A stretch of 62,836 bases of DNA from Listeria valentina (GTDB lineage Bacteria; Bacillota; Bacilli; Lactobacillales; Listeriaceae): contig NZ_JAATJW010000009.1 in assembly GCF_011800755.1 (NCBI RefSeq), forward strand, positions 1 to 62,836, read 5' to 3'. Positions 48,262 through 57,579 of this stretch are shown here, in pieces. The position numbers and the translations under genes are program-made. Position 1 is the stretch's first letter, and every line of letters starts with the position of its first letter. The notes below the pieces were generated by a model. It made no database searches. It was not told the origin of the DNA and worked only from the letters and a program-made list of their open reading frames with translations.

Positions 48262-48279
48262 GCGGTATCCACATTTTTC

Positions 48280-49059
48280 TTAATAAAGTTCCGGACGTCT
48301 ATCCTCGAAAACGGGAATGCGGCCGCGGACTTTTTTTATTTCACTGAGGTCAATTGTTGTGTAGAAATTGCCTTCGGACCCATCTGCTTGAAGCAAAATT
48401 TTACCACTTGGATCCACAACGAGCGAATGTCCGCCAAATTCATTTTTTGGATCCTTTCCGACACGGTTTACTGCCACTACAAATGCTTGATTTTCAATGG
48501 CACGCGCCACAGCTAGCTTCTCCCAGTCATGGATGCGTTCGCTTGGCCATTCGGCTGCAATGAAGAGAACTTCGGCGCCGCGCGTGGTATGTGCGCGGAA
48601 CCATTCTGGAAAGCGTAAGTCGTAGCAAATGAAACCAGCCACTTTGGCATCGTTTAGTAAAAACAAATTCGTGTCGTTTCCTGCCTCGAGAAAAAGGTGT
48701 TCGTCCATCAATTGGAAAAGATGCACCTTTTTGTAGCTCGAAAGAAAGTCGCCGTGCGCATCGAAAGCGTACATGACGTTCGCGAATTTGCCATCGTTTT
48801 TCACGGAAACGGAACCGCCAACGATGTTTAGCAAATGTTCGGCCGCAATTTCAGATAAAAATCGTTTCGTACGTTCGCCGTGGCTGTCGGCAAGGCTGCC
48901 AAGTTCGGTTAAGGCGTACCCGGTGTTCCACATTTCTGGTAAGACGGCAACTGTTGCTCCCTTTTCTGCTGCCTCAGCAAGCGCTCGCCGAACCTTCTTG
49001 AAATTCGCCTCAGGCTCCCCGAACTCGATATCAATTTGGCAAAGTGCAATTTTCCACAT
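48280..49059 (-). CDS. Nitrilase-superfamily amidohydrolase (omega-amidase-like)
   Basis: Carbon-nitrogen hydrolase of 259 residues. The Glu-Lys-Cys triad is visible in VLPEMWNTGY, YKKVHLF and FICYDLRFPEW. Similar to MtnU/YafV-type omega-amidases, which remove the alpha-keto amide left by glutamine transamination in methionine salvage. It lies 25 bp after metI in a methionine-transport operon under a SAM riboswitch, and an aminotransferase is transcribed away from the same region, which supports a methionine-related role. Confidence 0.85.
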   Translation of the reverse strand: MWKIALCQIDIEFGEPEANFKKVRRALAEAAEKGATVAVLPEMWNTGYALTELGSLADSHGERTKRFLSEIAAEHLLNIVGGSVSVKNDGKFANVMYAFDAHGDFLSSYKKVHLFQLMDEHLFLEAGNDTNLFLLNDAKVAGFICYDLRFPEWFRAHTTRGAEVLFIAAEWPSERIHDWEKLAVARAIENQAFVVAVNRVGKDPKNEFGGHSLVVDPSGKILLQADGSEGNFYTTIDLSEIKKVRGRIPVFEDRRPELY

Positions 49060-49084
49060 GTAATGAATTCCCCCAGTTTGTAGG

Positions 49085-49747
49085 CTAATCTTTTTTTAAA
49101 CGTCGTGCTAATACATTGCCAAAGGATTGCAGGAGTTGCACCATAATAATCAAAATCACAATGGTCGCGTACATCACGGTTGGTTCGAAACGCTGGAACC
49201 CGTATTGATAAGCAATCGTTCCAAGTCCGCCAGCTCCAACAAGTCCTGCCATCGCCGTCGCGCCAATCAAACCGATCGTCGCAATCGTCATTCCAAGAAT
49301 AATTCCTGATCGAGCTTCACGAATAATGACGTGCCAAATGATTTTGGTGGTCGAAATCCCCATCGCCTGGTAAGCTTCAATCACACCGCGATCCACTTCA
49401 AGTAAAGCAGATTCCATTAGTCGCGCAATATACGGCGCTGTGAAAAATACCAGTGGCAAAATAACACCCTTAACGCCAATTGTAGTGCCAACGACGAGTT
49501 TTGTAAATGGCAGAATCAAAAAAAGTAAAATGATAAACGGCAGGGAACGCAAGATGTTAATCACCCAATTGAGTAGCGTATAAACGACTTTGTTCTCCGC
49601 TTGTCCGCCAGAACGCATTAAAATGAGTAGAATCCCAAGCGGCAGCCCAATCACAATCGCGATCACAAGTGTGATCGCAGTCATTTCTAGTGTTTCGAGA
49701 AACCCTGTCCAAAGAGTTTCACCCCATTCAGAAAAAAAGTTTGCCAT
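49085..49747 (-). CDS. metI: Methionine ABC transporter permease
   Basis: Permease of 220 residues with five or six membrane helices. The EAYQAMGISTTKIIWHVIIREA segment is the EAA loop that contacts MetN. The start codon overlaps the metN stop, as in other MetNI operons. Confidence 0.92.
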   Translation of the reverse strand: MANFFSEWGETLWTGFLETLEMTAITLVIAIVIGLPLGILLILMRSGGQAENKVVYTLLNWVINILRSLPFIILLFLILPFTKLVVGTTIGVKGVILPLVFFTAPYIARLMESALLEVDRGVIEAYQAMGISTTKIIWHVIIREARSGIILGMTIATIGLIGATAMAGLVGAGGLGTIAYQYGFQRFEPTVMYATIVILIIMVQLLQSFGNVLARRLKKD

Positions 49748-50760
49748 CAGGAAGCCACCTCCCGAACAGTAACGCCTTTTTCAATTAAAAATTGAATCGC
49801 ATTGTTATAAGCTTCTTCTTCGCCTTTTAAGTGAACGAGTAGCTTTCCAAGGGTATCATTTTTTAAGTTTTCAATGCCGCCTGCAAGAATGCTCGGCAAA
49901 ACGTCAAAATGACGAGATACGAGTGCAAGGGCGGGCTCATCCGCGCTTTGCCCAACGAAATACAGTGAGACGAGCTTTCCAGTTTGCTTATAGTGCTCAA
50001 GCAGTTCAGGCGGAATCTCGAAGCTCGCTTCTGAACCAACGAAACGTTTTGTGGTTTCCTTTTTCGGATTTGTGAAAATATCTAAGACAGAACCAGCTTC
50101 AACGATTCTTCCTTGCTCCATCACAGCGACGCGATCACAAATTCGTTCGATCACTTCGAGTTCGTGGGTAATGAGAAAAATTGTGATGCCGAGTGTTTTA
50201 TTGATTTCAAGCAAGAGTTTTAAAATTGAATCCGTCGTTTCAGGATCCAAGGCGCTCGTTGCTTCATCGCTCAAAAGAATCTCCGGTTCGTGTGCGAGCG
50301 CTCTAGCGATGGCAACGCGTTGTTTTTGTCCCCCGGAAAGTTGAGCAGGATAATGTTCTTTTTTATCTGTTAGCCCAACAATTTCTAAATATTTTTCCAC
50401 GCGTTCGTGAATGAGTTTGCTTTCTAAGCCTTCAAGTTTCAGCGGAATTGCTACATTTTCATAAACAGTCGCTGTTTTTAAAAGGTTGTAACCTTGAAAA
50501 ATCATTCCAATTTTACGGCGCGCTTCTCGAAGCGCTTTTGCATTCAAATTCGCCAAGTCTTGCCCCGCGATTTTCACGGTGCCAGCAGTTGGTTTTTCAA
50601 GGAAATTGATGCAGCGGACAAGCGTGCTTTTCCCAGCGCCACTATAGCCAACAACGCCATAAATTTCACCTTGTTCGACGCGAAGTGAAACCTCTTTAAC
50701 TGCTTCAACAGTCGTGTCGCCGAGTTTGAAGTTTTTCGATACGTTCGTTAATTCAATCAT
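49747..50760 (-). CDS. metN: Methionine ABC transporter ATP-binding protein
   Basis: ATPase of the methionine uptake system, 337 residues. Walker A GYSGAGKST, signature LSGGQKQRVAIARAL, Walker B EILLSDEATSALDP and a C-terminal NIL domain (about 265-337) that binds methionine and inhibits transport. It follows metQ after 12 bp. Confidence 0.95.
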   Translation of the reverse strand: MIELTNVSKNFKLGDTTVEAVKEVSLRVEQGEIYGVVGYSGAGKSTLVRCINFLEKPTAGTVKIAGQDLANLNAKALREARRKIGMIFQGYNLLKTATVYENVAIPLKLEGLESKLIHERVEKYLEIVGLTDKKEHYPAQLSGGQKQRVAIARALAHEPEILLSDEATSALDPETTDSILKLLLEINKTLGITIFLITHELEVIERICDRVAVMEQGRIVEAGSVLDIFTNPKKETTKRFVGSEASFEIPPELLEHYKQTGKLVSLYFVGQSADEPALALVSRHFDVLPSILAGGIENLKNDTLGKLLVHLKGEEEAYNNAIQFLIEKGVTVREVAS

Positions 50761-50772
50761 TCGAATTCCCCC

Positions 50773-51594
50773 TTAAAACGCCGGAACGACAGAACCGTTA
50801 AATTCTTTAGCAATAAAATCCTTCATTTCTTTGGAATGATAGATTTTTTCCAGTTTTTTCACGGCATCATCATTTTTATTGTCTGTGCGGACGACGAAAA
50901 CATTGGGATAAGGATTGTTTTTCGTTGGCTCATGATAAATCGAATCGTCGTTGATTGTTAAGCCCGCACCCATCGCGAAGTTTGTGTTGATCGCTGCCGC
51001 TTTTACTTCTTTTAACTGGGCAGGAATCTGCGAAGCTTCGAGTTCAACGATTTCAAGATCAAGCGGATTTTCAGCTAAATCATTTTTAGTAGCCTTCTCT
51101 TCCACGCCTTTCTTGAGTTTCAAAACGCCAGCATCTTCAAATAACTTGAGCGCCCGGTATTCGTTTGAAGGATCATTCGGAACGGCAATTTTATCGCCTT
51201 TTTTGAGGTCCTTCAGCGATTTTAATCCGTCTGAATAAATCCCCATCGGAAAGGCAACCGTCTTAAAAGCAATCGAAAGCTTATAGCCTTTGTCTTTTTT
51301 CTGCGTTTCTAAAAAGGGAATAGTTTGATAATTATTCGCATCCAAATCCCCATCGTTTAAAGCCGTATTCGGCGTGTTGTAGTCATCAAATGTTTTGATT
51401 TCAATATGTATATCTTCTTTTTTAGCGAGTTTTTTAGCTTCCTCAGCGATTTGCTGATGGGGTCCGCCGGTTACACCTAGCGTGACTTTATCAGTTAAAC
51501 GCACTTCCTCCTTCTCGCCGCCACAAGCCGCGAGTGAAAAGAGAGCAACTCCCGCTAAAATTCCTGTTAAACTTCTTTTTGTCCACTTTTTCAT
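50773..51594 (-). CDS. metQ: Methionine-binding lipoprotein
   Basis: Substrate-binding lipoprotein, 273 residues. Signal peptide with lipobox LAAC (Cys near residue 24), then the NlpA/MetQ fold: KVTLGVTGGPHQQIAEEA, ANNYQTIPFLE and a C-terminal PYPNVFVVR. First gene of the riboswitch-controlled operon. Confidence 0.93.
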   Translation of the reverse strand: MKKWTKRSLTGILAGVALFSLAACGGEKEEVRLTDKVTLGVTGGPHQQIAEEAKKLAKKEDIHIEIKTFDDYNTPNTALNDGDLDANNYQTIPFLETQKKDKGYKLSIAFKTVAFPMGIYSDGLKSLKDLKKGDKIAVPNDPSNEYRALKLFEDAGVLKLKKGVEEKATKNDLAENPLDLEIVELEASQIPAQLKEVKAAAINTNFAMGAGLTINDDSIYHEPTKNNPYPNVFVVRTDNKNDDAVKKLEKIYHSKEMKDFIAKEFNGSVVPAF

Positions 51595-51627
51595 TGTATT
51601 TTCCTCCTAAATGGGTATTTTAGGCCA

Positions 51628-51659
51628 TAAAAAAGACTTCTCTAAAAGATTAGAGAAGT
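51628..51659 (-). terminator. SAM-riboswitch expression-platform terminator
   Basis: Nine-pair stem ACTTCTCTA...TAGAGAAGT and T run on the minus strand, between aptamer and metQ. Confidence 0.85.
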
Positions 51660-51681
51660 GAATGCAAAAGTGGATTCGCTT

Positions 51682-51797
51682 CTCTTATCTCTCAAACTAA
51701 CGTCACGTCAGTTTGCTGGAATTAGCACCTTCACTTTTTTAAAAAGTTAGGTTGCCGGGCGTCGCAGGGCCAGTCCCTCAGCCGCTCTTGATAAGAG
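51682..51797 (-). ncRNA. SAM-I (S-box) riboswitch
   Basis: On the minus strand the P1 strand CTCTTATCAAGAG, GCGGCTGAGGGACTGGCCC, GACGCCCGGCAACC, AAGGTGCTAATTCCAGC and closing GAGAGATAAGAG are all present, the full S-box core. With SAM bound the terminator downstream would form and shut off metQNI. Confidence 0.97.
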
Positions 51798-51828
51798 AAT
51801 TCAGTTTTAATAAAACCTGTTGCTGAAC

Positions 51829-51857
51829 AGTATACCGAGATTGAAATATTTTGTCAA
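51829..51857 (-). promoter_or_regulatory. metQNI promoter
   Basis: Minus strand TTGACA (51852-51857), 17-bp spacer, TATACT (51829-51834). Confidence 0.85.
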
Positions 51858-51885
51858 TGGTTTTTAAAATTTTTTATAACCAGAC

Positions 51886-51914
51886 TAGACAAAATTAGCA
51901 GAAAACTTTATCAT
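51886..51914 (+). promoter_or_regulatory. Aminotransferase promoter
   Basis: TAGACA (51886-51891), 17-bp spacer, TATCAT (51909-51914). Confidence 0.65.
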
Positions 51915-51942
51915 GTTTATCAAACTGAAAGTGGGGATGAAA

Positions 51943-53139
51943 ATGAAACCAGCGAAACGACTTCAAAATTTACCAGAACAATTTTTTTCCAAGCTCGTGC
52001 AGGATGTGAATCAAAAAATCAAGGAAGGCGTGGATGTGATCAATTTGGGGCAAGGGAATCCCGATCAACCTACGCCAGATCACATTGTAAAGGCACTTGC
52101 TCGTGCTGCGGAAGACCCGCAAAATCACAAGTATTCGTTGTTTCGCGGTAAGCCAGAATTCAAGCGAGCGGCTGCGGATTTTTACCAAAGAGAATACGAG
52201 GTGACGCTTGACCCAGAAACGGAAATTGCGATTTTATTTGGCTCGAAGGCGGGACTTGTTGAACTGCCGCTTTGCTTTTTGGATGAAGGTGATTTGATGC
52301 TTCTGCCAGATCCGGGCTATCCAGATTATTTATCGGGAATTTCGCTTGCAGATGCACAATTTGAGACGATGCCGCTCCGCGAAGCAAACCAGTTTTTGCC
52401 GGATTATCGTGAAATCACGGCGGAAACACGGGAACAAGCGAAGTTAATGTTTTTAAATTACCCCAACAATCCAACAGGGAGCGCGGCAACGAAAGAATTT
52501 TTTGCAGAAACGATTCAGTTTGCAAAGGAAAATGAGATCGGCGTCGTGCACGATTTTGCATATGGGGCGATTGGATTCGAAGCGGAGAAGCCGATTAATT
52601 TTCTAGCGAGTGAGGGAGCGAAAGACGTTGGGATCGAACTTTACACGCTTTCGAAAACGTATAATATGGCCGGATGGCGCGTCGGTTTTGCGGCAGGAAA
52701 CCGCGAGATGATTGAGGCAATTAATTTGCTTCAAGACCACCTTTACGTGAGTTTGTTTCCTGCCATTCAAGATGCGGCTTGCGCGGCACTTTTAGATTCC
52801 CAAGAAGCGGTGCAAGTCCAAAACGATCGCTACCGGAAACGCCGAGATGCCTTCCTCAGTGCGGCTGCGAAAATTGGATGGCAAGGCTCAGCGCCGGCGG
52901 GTTCCTTTTTCGCTTGGATGAAAGTTCCAGCGGGTTATACGAGCAGCAGCTTTGCTCAATACTTGCTTGATGCGGCTGGGGTTGCAGTGGCGGATGGAAG
53001 TGGCTTCGGGACGTTTGGCGAGGGCTACGTGCGGATCGGTTTACTTGTGAGTGAGGCGCGGCTTGAAGAAGCGGTGGATCGAATTGGACAACTAGCAGTT
53101 TTCCAAAAAGCAGAAGAAAATTTCATAAAAAGTTATTGA
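51943..53139 (+). CDS. Pyridoxal phosphate-dependent aminotransferase (class I/II)
   Basis: A 398-residue fold-type I aminotransferase. INLGQGNPDQPTPDHI, the LNYPNNPTG substrate/cofactor motif, HDFAYGAIGF and the Schiff-base lysine in YTLSKTYNMAGWRVG are clear. It is homologous to the MtnE/PatA type; the divergent met operon favours transamination of keto-methylthiobutyrate or a related acid. ATG 51943 is used; earlier in-frame starts have no fitting ribosome site. Confidence 0.88.
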   Translation: MKPAKRLQNLPEQFFSKLVQDVNQKIKEGVDVINLGQGNPDQPTPDHIVKALARAAEDPQNHKYSLFRGKPEFKRAAADFYQREYEVTLDPETEIAILFGSKAGLVELPLCFLDEGDLMLLPDPGYPDYLSGISLADAQFETMPLREANQFLPDYREITAETREQAKLMFLNYPNNPTGSAATKEFFAETIQFAKENEIGVVHDFAYGAIGFEAEKPINFLASEGAKDVGIELYTLSKTYNMAGWRVGFAAGNREMIEAINLLQDHLYVSLFPAIQDAACAALLDSQEAVQVQNDRYRKRRDAFLSAAAKIGWQGSAPAGSFFAWMKVPAGYTSSSFAQYLLDAAGVAVADGSGFGTFGEGYVRIGLLVSEARLEEAVDRIGQLAVFQKAEENFIKSY

Positions 53140-53164
53140 CGCGATTTCGGAAATGTGGTTTAAT
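53136..53164 (+). promoter_or_regulatory. tRNA-Asp promoter
   Basis: TTGACG (53136-53141), 17-bp spacer, TTTAAT (53159-53164), starting at the aminotransferase stop codon. Confidence 0.65.
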
Positions 53165-53193
53165 TAGTAGGTGCCTGTTTTAAGGTGCTGAAA

Positions 53194-53266
53194 GGTTCCG
53201 TGGTGTAGGGGTTAACATGCCTGCCTGTCACGCAGGAGATCGCGGGTTCAAATCCCGTCGGAACCG
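53194..53266 (+). tRNA. tRNA-Asp (GTC)
   Basis: Acceptor GGTTCCG (53194-53200) pairs with CGGAACC (53259-53265); discriminator G at 53266. The anticodon arm CTGCCTGTCACGCAG carries GTC, and the T arm GCGGGTTCAAATCCCGT is standard. CCA is not encoded. Confidence 0.95.
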
Positions 53267-53267
53267 T

Positions 53268-53310
53268 AAAAAAGAGGACGTCAATCCACTGGATTGACGT
53301 CCTCTTTTTG
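53268..53310 (+). terminator. tRNA-Asp terminator
   Basis: Long perfect stem (53269-53288 with 53291-53310) and T run directly after the tRNA. Confidence 0.9.
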
Positions 53311-53360
53311 TAGCATTTCATTTCGGTTGCGCTGTAATAATTCAGAAAATTTATGGCTTG

Positions 53361-53369
53361 TGTTATAAT
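53361..53369 (+). promoter_or_regulatory. walR promoter, extended -10
   Basis: TGTTATAAT at 53361-53369; the -35 (TTCAGA) is poor. Confidence 0.6.
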
Positions 53370-53484
53370 GGGTACAGGTGATTCTAAAATAGTTTTAGAG
53401 CCTCGACTGAAATGAAGGTGAGTTGAGGAACACCGTTTGATAAGAGATACTTTATGAAATCCATTTTTAGGAGGACTGTGTAAC

Positions 53485-54198
53485 ATGTCAGAGAAAAAAG
53501 TATTAGTTGTAGATGACGAGAAACCAATTGCAGATATTGTTAAATTTAATTTAAATAAAGAAGGATTCGATGTTTACTGTGCTTATGACGGAGATGAAGC
53601 GCTCGAGCTTGTCGAAGAGGTACAGCCGGATTTGATTTTATTAGATATTATGTTGCCTGGTAGAGATGGCATTGAAGTTTGCCGCGAGGTGCGTAAAAAA
53701 TACGACATGCCAATCATCATGGTAACGGCAAAGGATTCTGAGATTGATAAGGTACTTGGGCTTGAATTAGGTGCGGATGATTATGTGACGAAACCATTTA
53801 GTAATCGGGAGCTGATTGCACGGGTTAAAGCGAATTTGCGTCGTCATAGTAAAATTAGTTCGCAAGCGGCGGAAGAGAATGAAAATAGCGAGCTTGAAAT
53901 TGGTTCACTTGTGATTCATCCGGATGCGTATGTGGCGTCGAAGCGTGGAGAAACAATCGAGCTAACGCACCGTGAATTCGAACTCTTGCATTATTTGGCA
54001 AAACATATGGGTCAAGTCATGACGCGCGAACATTTATTGCAAACTGTATGGGGCTATGATTATTTTGGGGACGTGCGGACGGTCGATGTCACTGTGCGAC
54101 GTTTACGTGAGAAAATCGAGGATAATCCGAGCCATCCAGCTTGGCTTGTGACAAGACGCGGCGTTGGCTACTATTTGCGCAACCCGGAACAGGAATAA
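53485..54198 (+). CDS. walR: Essential response regulator WalR (YycF)
   Basis: OmpR-type response regulator of 237 residues controlling peptidoglycan hydrolases. Receiver domain with [11 protein letters not shown] phospho-aspartate and [17 protein letters not shown]-terminal winged helix with [18 protein letters not shown]. It is followed not by walK at once but by a terminator-like hairpin and a 239-bp gap. Confidence 0.96.
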   Translation: MSEKKVLVVDDEKPIADIVKFNLNKEGFDVYCAYDGDEALELVEEVQPDLILLDIMLPGRDGIEVCREVRKKYDMPIIMVTAKDSEIDKVLGLELGADDYVTKPFSNRELIARVKANLRRHSKISSQAAEENENSELEIGSLVIHPDAYVASKRGETIELTHREFELLHYLAKHMGQVMTREHLLQTVWGYDYFGDVRTVDVTVRRLREKIEDNPSHPAWLVTRRGVGYYLRNPEQE

Positions 54199-54223
54199 TG
54201 GACGCTTCCAATGAAGGAAATCG

Positions 54224-54257
54224 AAGGGAGGACTGATTAAAGCAGTCTTCCTTTTTG
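54224..54257 (+). terminator. Terminator between walR and walK
   Basis: Stem of about 12 pairs (54224-54235 with 54243-54254) followed by T residues. Confidence 0.7.
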
Positions 54258-54328
54258 TGCGTTTAAAAGACACGTGGAACAGGCTTTCTTGCCCGTTTTT
54301 TTGTTGGTTTCTTTCGTTTGGAAAAGTA

Positions 54329-54337
54329 TGCTATACT
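54329..54337 (+). promoter_or_regulatory. Possible walK promoter
   Basis: Extended -10 TGCTATACT, about 100 bp before walK. Confidence 0.5.
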
Positions 54338-54437
54338 TAGTTATAAAAATAAGGATTTAGCGGATTTTAGGTGCTTATGCTAGAAGGAAAATACATGTGA
54401 AATCTAGATTTCATCCCGAACAGGAGTAGAAGCTTTT

Positions 54438-56270
54438 ATGCAGAAAATAAAAAAGTTTTTCCAGTCGGTTCAGTTTCGCCTGGTAATGATTTATCTCTTG
54501 CTTATTCTTGTAGCCATGCAGGTTATCGGTGCATACTTTGTTCGCGAACTTGAAGGACAGCTCGAAAAGAACTTCCAAGATTCAATCAAGAGCAGTACAA
54601 AACTGCTAGATTACAATGTTCGTGAAGAGATTTTAAAGAATAGCGATAATAGTGCGCAACTGCAAACGGATATTCGCGAATTGCTAGTTGATTTTGCGCG
54701 AAATAATGGTAGTTTAGATGAAGTTCGAATCGTTGATGACAAGGGGAAAATTCTTGGAACTTCGGATATGGATAATCAAGGGATTGTTGGCCAAAAATCA
54801 ACCACACCACTGATTAAACGAGCTCTTTCACTCAGTTCTTCGGAAGATAAAATTTATATGGATGAGTCAGACGGGAATAAACGCGTTTGGGTCAATGTTT
54901 TGCCGATTAAAAATAAAGATAGTGTGATCGGTGTTATTTACCTTGTCGCGGATATTGAGTCTGTTTATACGCAAGTCAACTCGATTACAAGTATTTTTAT
55001 AACCGGGACTTTGATTGCGATGGCGATTACGGCGGTGCTTGGGATTTTACTATCTCGAACGATCACCAAGCCACTAATTGATATGAAACGGCAAGCTTAT
55101 GCGATGGCGCGTGGGAACTATAGCCGTAAAGTAAAGGTTTATGGGCTAGATGAAATCGGCCAGCTTGCGGAAAGCTTCAACTCGCTTACAAGAAAGGTTC
55201 AGGAAGCGCAAGCAATGACAGAAGGAGAGCGAAGAAAGCTATCTTCTGTGCTATCCTATATGACGGATGGTGTTATTGCGACAGATCGCCGCGGGAAGGT
55301 TATTCTAATCAATTCGCCAGCAGAAAAAATGCTGCGTGTGCCTCATGAAAGTGCCAATGGTGAAGCGATCATTGATGTGCTTGATATTGGAGATAGCTAT
55401 CAATTTGAAGATTTGATGGGACAAGAAGCGACGATCACACTAGACCGGAGTACGGTCGACGAACGGTATATTTTACGTGTGAACTTTTCCGTCATTCAGC
55501 GGGAAACAGGTTTCGTGAACGGGGTTATCGCAGTTTTACACGATATTACTGAGCAAGAAAAAGTCGATCAGGAACGCCGCGATTTTGTATCGAATGTCTC
55601 GCACGAACTAAGGACGCCGCTTACGAGCATGCATAGTTACTTAGAAGCTTTAAGTGATGGGGCTTGGCAAGATCCTGAACTCGCGCCGAAATTTTTGGAA
55701 GTGACACAAAATGAGACGGAACGAATGATTCGACTCGTTAATGATTTATTAAAACTTTCAAGAATGGACGGTGGGCGTGAACAGCTGGACAAAAGCTTCG
55801 TGAACTTCACGGATTTCTTTAACCATATTATTGACCGCTTTGAAATGATGAAAAAAGATTCGATTAAATTTAAACGATTTATTTCAAAAGAGCCTGTTAT
55901 TATTGAGATTGATGAAGATAAAATTATGCAAGTGCTCGATAATATTATTTCAAACGCCAATAAGTATTCACCAGATGGTGGACAGATTTCCTTTTTCTTG
56001 AAAAAATTTGCTAGTCATATTGAAGTTGCGATTAGTGATGAAGGGCTTGGAATTCCAAAAGAAGACTTGGATAAAGTATTTGACCGCTTTTTCCGTGTAG
56101 ATAAAGCGCGCTCAAGAGAAATGGGAGGAACAGGGCTTGGTCTTGCGATTGCTCGAGAAGTAATCCGGGCGCATGGTGGCGATATTTGGGCGGAAAGCAA
56201 TCGCAACAAAGGAACCACTGTGAAATTCACCCTGCCATATAGCGAGCTGCCGGAGGATGATTGGGAATGA
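54438..56270 (+). CDS. walK: Sensor histidine kinase WalK (YycG)
   Basis: Membrane kinase of 610 residues that senses cell-wall status and phosphorylates WalR. Two membrane helices (about 12-32 and 183-205) flank an outside Cache-like domain; HAMP (about 206-258), PAS (about 262-370), HisKA with VSNVSHELRTPLTS (His389) and HATPase with DNIISNANKYSP and GGTGLGLAIA follow. Overlaps walH by four bases. Confidence 0.96.
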   Translation: MQKIKKFFQSVQFRLVMIYLLLILVAMQVIGAYFVRELEGQLEKNFQDSIKSSTKLLDYNVREEILKNSDNSAQLQTDIRELLVDFARNNGSLDEVRIVDDKGKILGTSDMDNQGIVGQKSTTPLIKRALSLSSSEDKIYMDESDGNKRVWVNVLPIKNKDSVIGVIYLVADIESVYTQVNSITSIFITGTLIAMAITAVLGILLSRTITKPLIDMKRQAYAMARGNYSRKVKVYGLDEIGQLAESFNSLTRKVQEAQAMTEGERRKLSSVLSYMTDGVIATDRRGKVILINSPAEKMLRVPHESANGEAIIDVLDIGDSYQFEDLMGQEATITLDRSTVDERYILRVNFSVIQRETGFVNGVIAVLHDITEQEKVDQERRDFVSNVSHELRTPLTSMHSYLEALSDGAWQDPELAPKFLEVTQNETERMIRLVNDLLKLSRMDGGREQLDKSFVNFTDFFNHIIDRFEMMKKDSIKFKRFISKEPVIIEIDEDKIMQVLDNIISNANKYSPDGGQISFFLKKFASHIEVAISDEGLGIPKEDLDKVFDRFFRVDKARSREMGGTGLGLAIAREVIRAHGGDIWAESNRNKGTTVKFTLPYSELPEDDWE

Positions 56271-57577
56271 GGAAATTTTCTTATGTAAGAGGCTTGCTTC
56301 TAACGATTTTAGTCGTCTTAAGTGTCGTCTTAAGCTATCTAATTTGGAAAGCACAACCTAATTACGAGTCGATTGATGTGAAGGAAGTTAAAAACACGGC
56401 TATTGATAAGCAAAAAACGGCTTCTCAGGTCTTTAAACCGATTCTTGCTCAAATCAACCAAGGCGGTTTGCATTACCAAACGAATACTGAGGAATTTGTA
56501 AATCAATTGGCAACTCAAGGCCGGGCGTTTACGTTTTCTGAAATTGTTTCTTCTGGTAAAAAAAGCAGTCAGGAATATGATCGGTTAATCCATCAAAATG
56601 GGACAGTTGAACTGGTTTATCCAAATAACATTCCATTTTCGATTTTCTCGCAGATTTATGAGCTTACTGGAAAGGATTTAGAAGCCGCTTCATTTAATCG
56701 CATTGTATTTGACACAAATACAACCGAAGCAGGACTTTATACGGTGTACTTTACAAATGACCGTGAAGACACGATCTATCAAAGTTCGTTGCCGCAAAAA
56801 GATATTACAATCATACGGAATTTAGTGGACAATGCTAATGAACAAGATGAGCTTGGCAAGGTGGAAGAAGTTAGTACTAGTAATCATGCCTTGTTTCTTT
56901 CAAAAAAAGCAACGACACTAAAGAGCAAAAAATATATTATTGATACGATGGATATTAGTTTGTTTACAAAAGCGCTTTTCCCAGATGCGAGTTCTGTTAA
57001 GAATGAAGATAACTCGTATACAGATGGTTCTAGTAAAATTGTGCTAGATACTGATAACAAGGTGCTTGAATACATTAATCCCGCGCAAGAAAATGCAAAC
57101 CCAGCTACGCAAAGTGAAATGCGGCGGGCCAATATGATTCAAGATAGTTTTAACTTTATCAATGAACATTCAGGTTGGACGGACGAATATTACTTTACTG
57201 GCTACAACTTGGCAAGTGGCAGTACGAAATTTAGCATGTTTGTCGATAACCTTCAAGTTCTAAGCGATAGCGGGATGTCAGAGATGGCGGTAACGGAAGG
57301 ACAAGAAGCGGTTTATAAATATAGTCGTCCCTTTTTCAAGCTAGATTACACGATTCCACGAGAAAGTACGAATGTGACGCTTCCTTCTTCTTATGACGTT
57401 TTTGAAAAATTGCGGAATGAGAATATCGAAACGGATGGGTTACAGATGATCACGCTTGGCTATAAAATGAACTGGTCAGAAGATAAGGGCTTGAAGCGAA
57501 TTGTTGAACTAAAACCAACATGGATTTATAAATATCGCGGGAAATGGCTTGAGGCTGACATGAAGGAGAGTGATTAA
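56267..57577 (+). CDS. walH: WalK regulatory protein WalH (YycH)
   Basis: A 436-residue protein with one N-terminal membrane helix (about 8-25) and a large outside domain. In Bacillus it forms a complex with WalI that restrains WalK; in Staphylococcus it activates it. Length and place fit YycH. ATG 56267 after GGAGG; TTG 56261 is alternative. Confidence 0.92.
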   Translation: MRKFSYVRGLLLTILVVLSVVLSYLIWKAQPNYESIDVKEVKNTAIDKQKTASQVFKPILAQINQGGLHYQTNTEEFVNQLATQGRAFTFSEIVSSGKKSSQEYDRLIHQNGTVELVYPNNIPFSIFSQIYELTGKDLEAASFNRIVFDTNTTEAGLYTVYFTNDREDTIYQSSLPQKDITIIRNLVDNANEQDELGKVEEVSTSNHALFLSKKATTLKSKKYIIDTMDISLFTKALFPDASSVKNEDNSYTDGSSKIVLDTDNKVLEYINPAQENANPATQSEMRRANMIQDSFNFINEHSGWTDEYYFTGYNLASGSTKFSMFVDNLQVLSDSGMSEMAVTEGQEAVYKYSRPFFKLDYTIPRESTNVTLPSSYDVFEKLRNENIETDGLQMITLGYKMNWSEDKGLKRIVELKPTWIYKYRGKWLEADMKESD

Positions 57578-57579
57578 AA

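Noticed and set aside
48229-48516. Continuation of the HELGH frame as a 167-residue protein
   Set aside because: The added part is the terminator hairpin and antisense of the nitrilase gene, so it is not genuine coding sequence.
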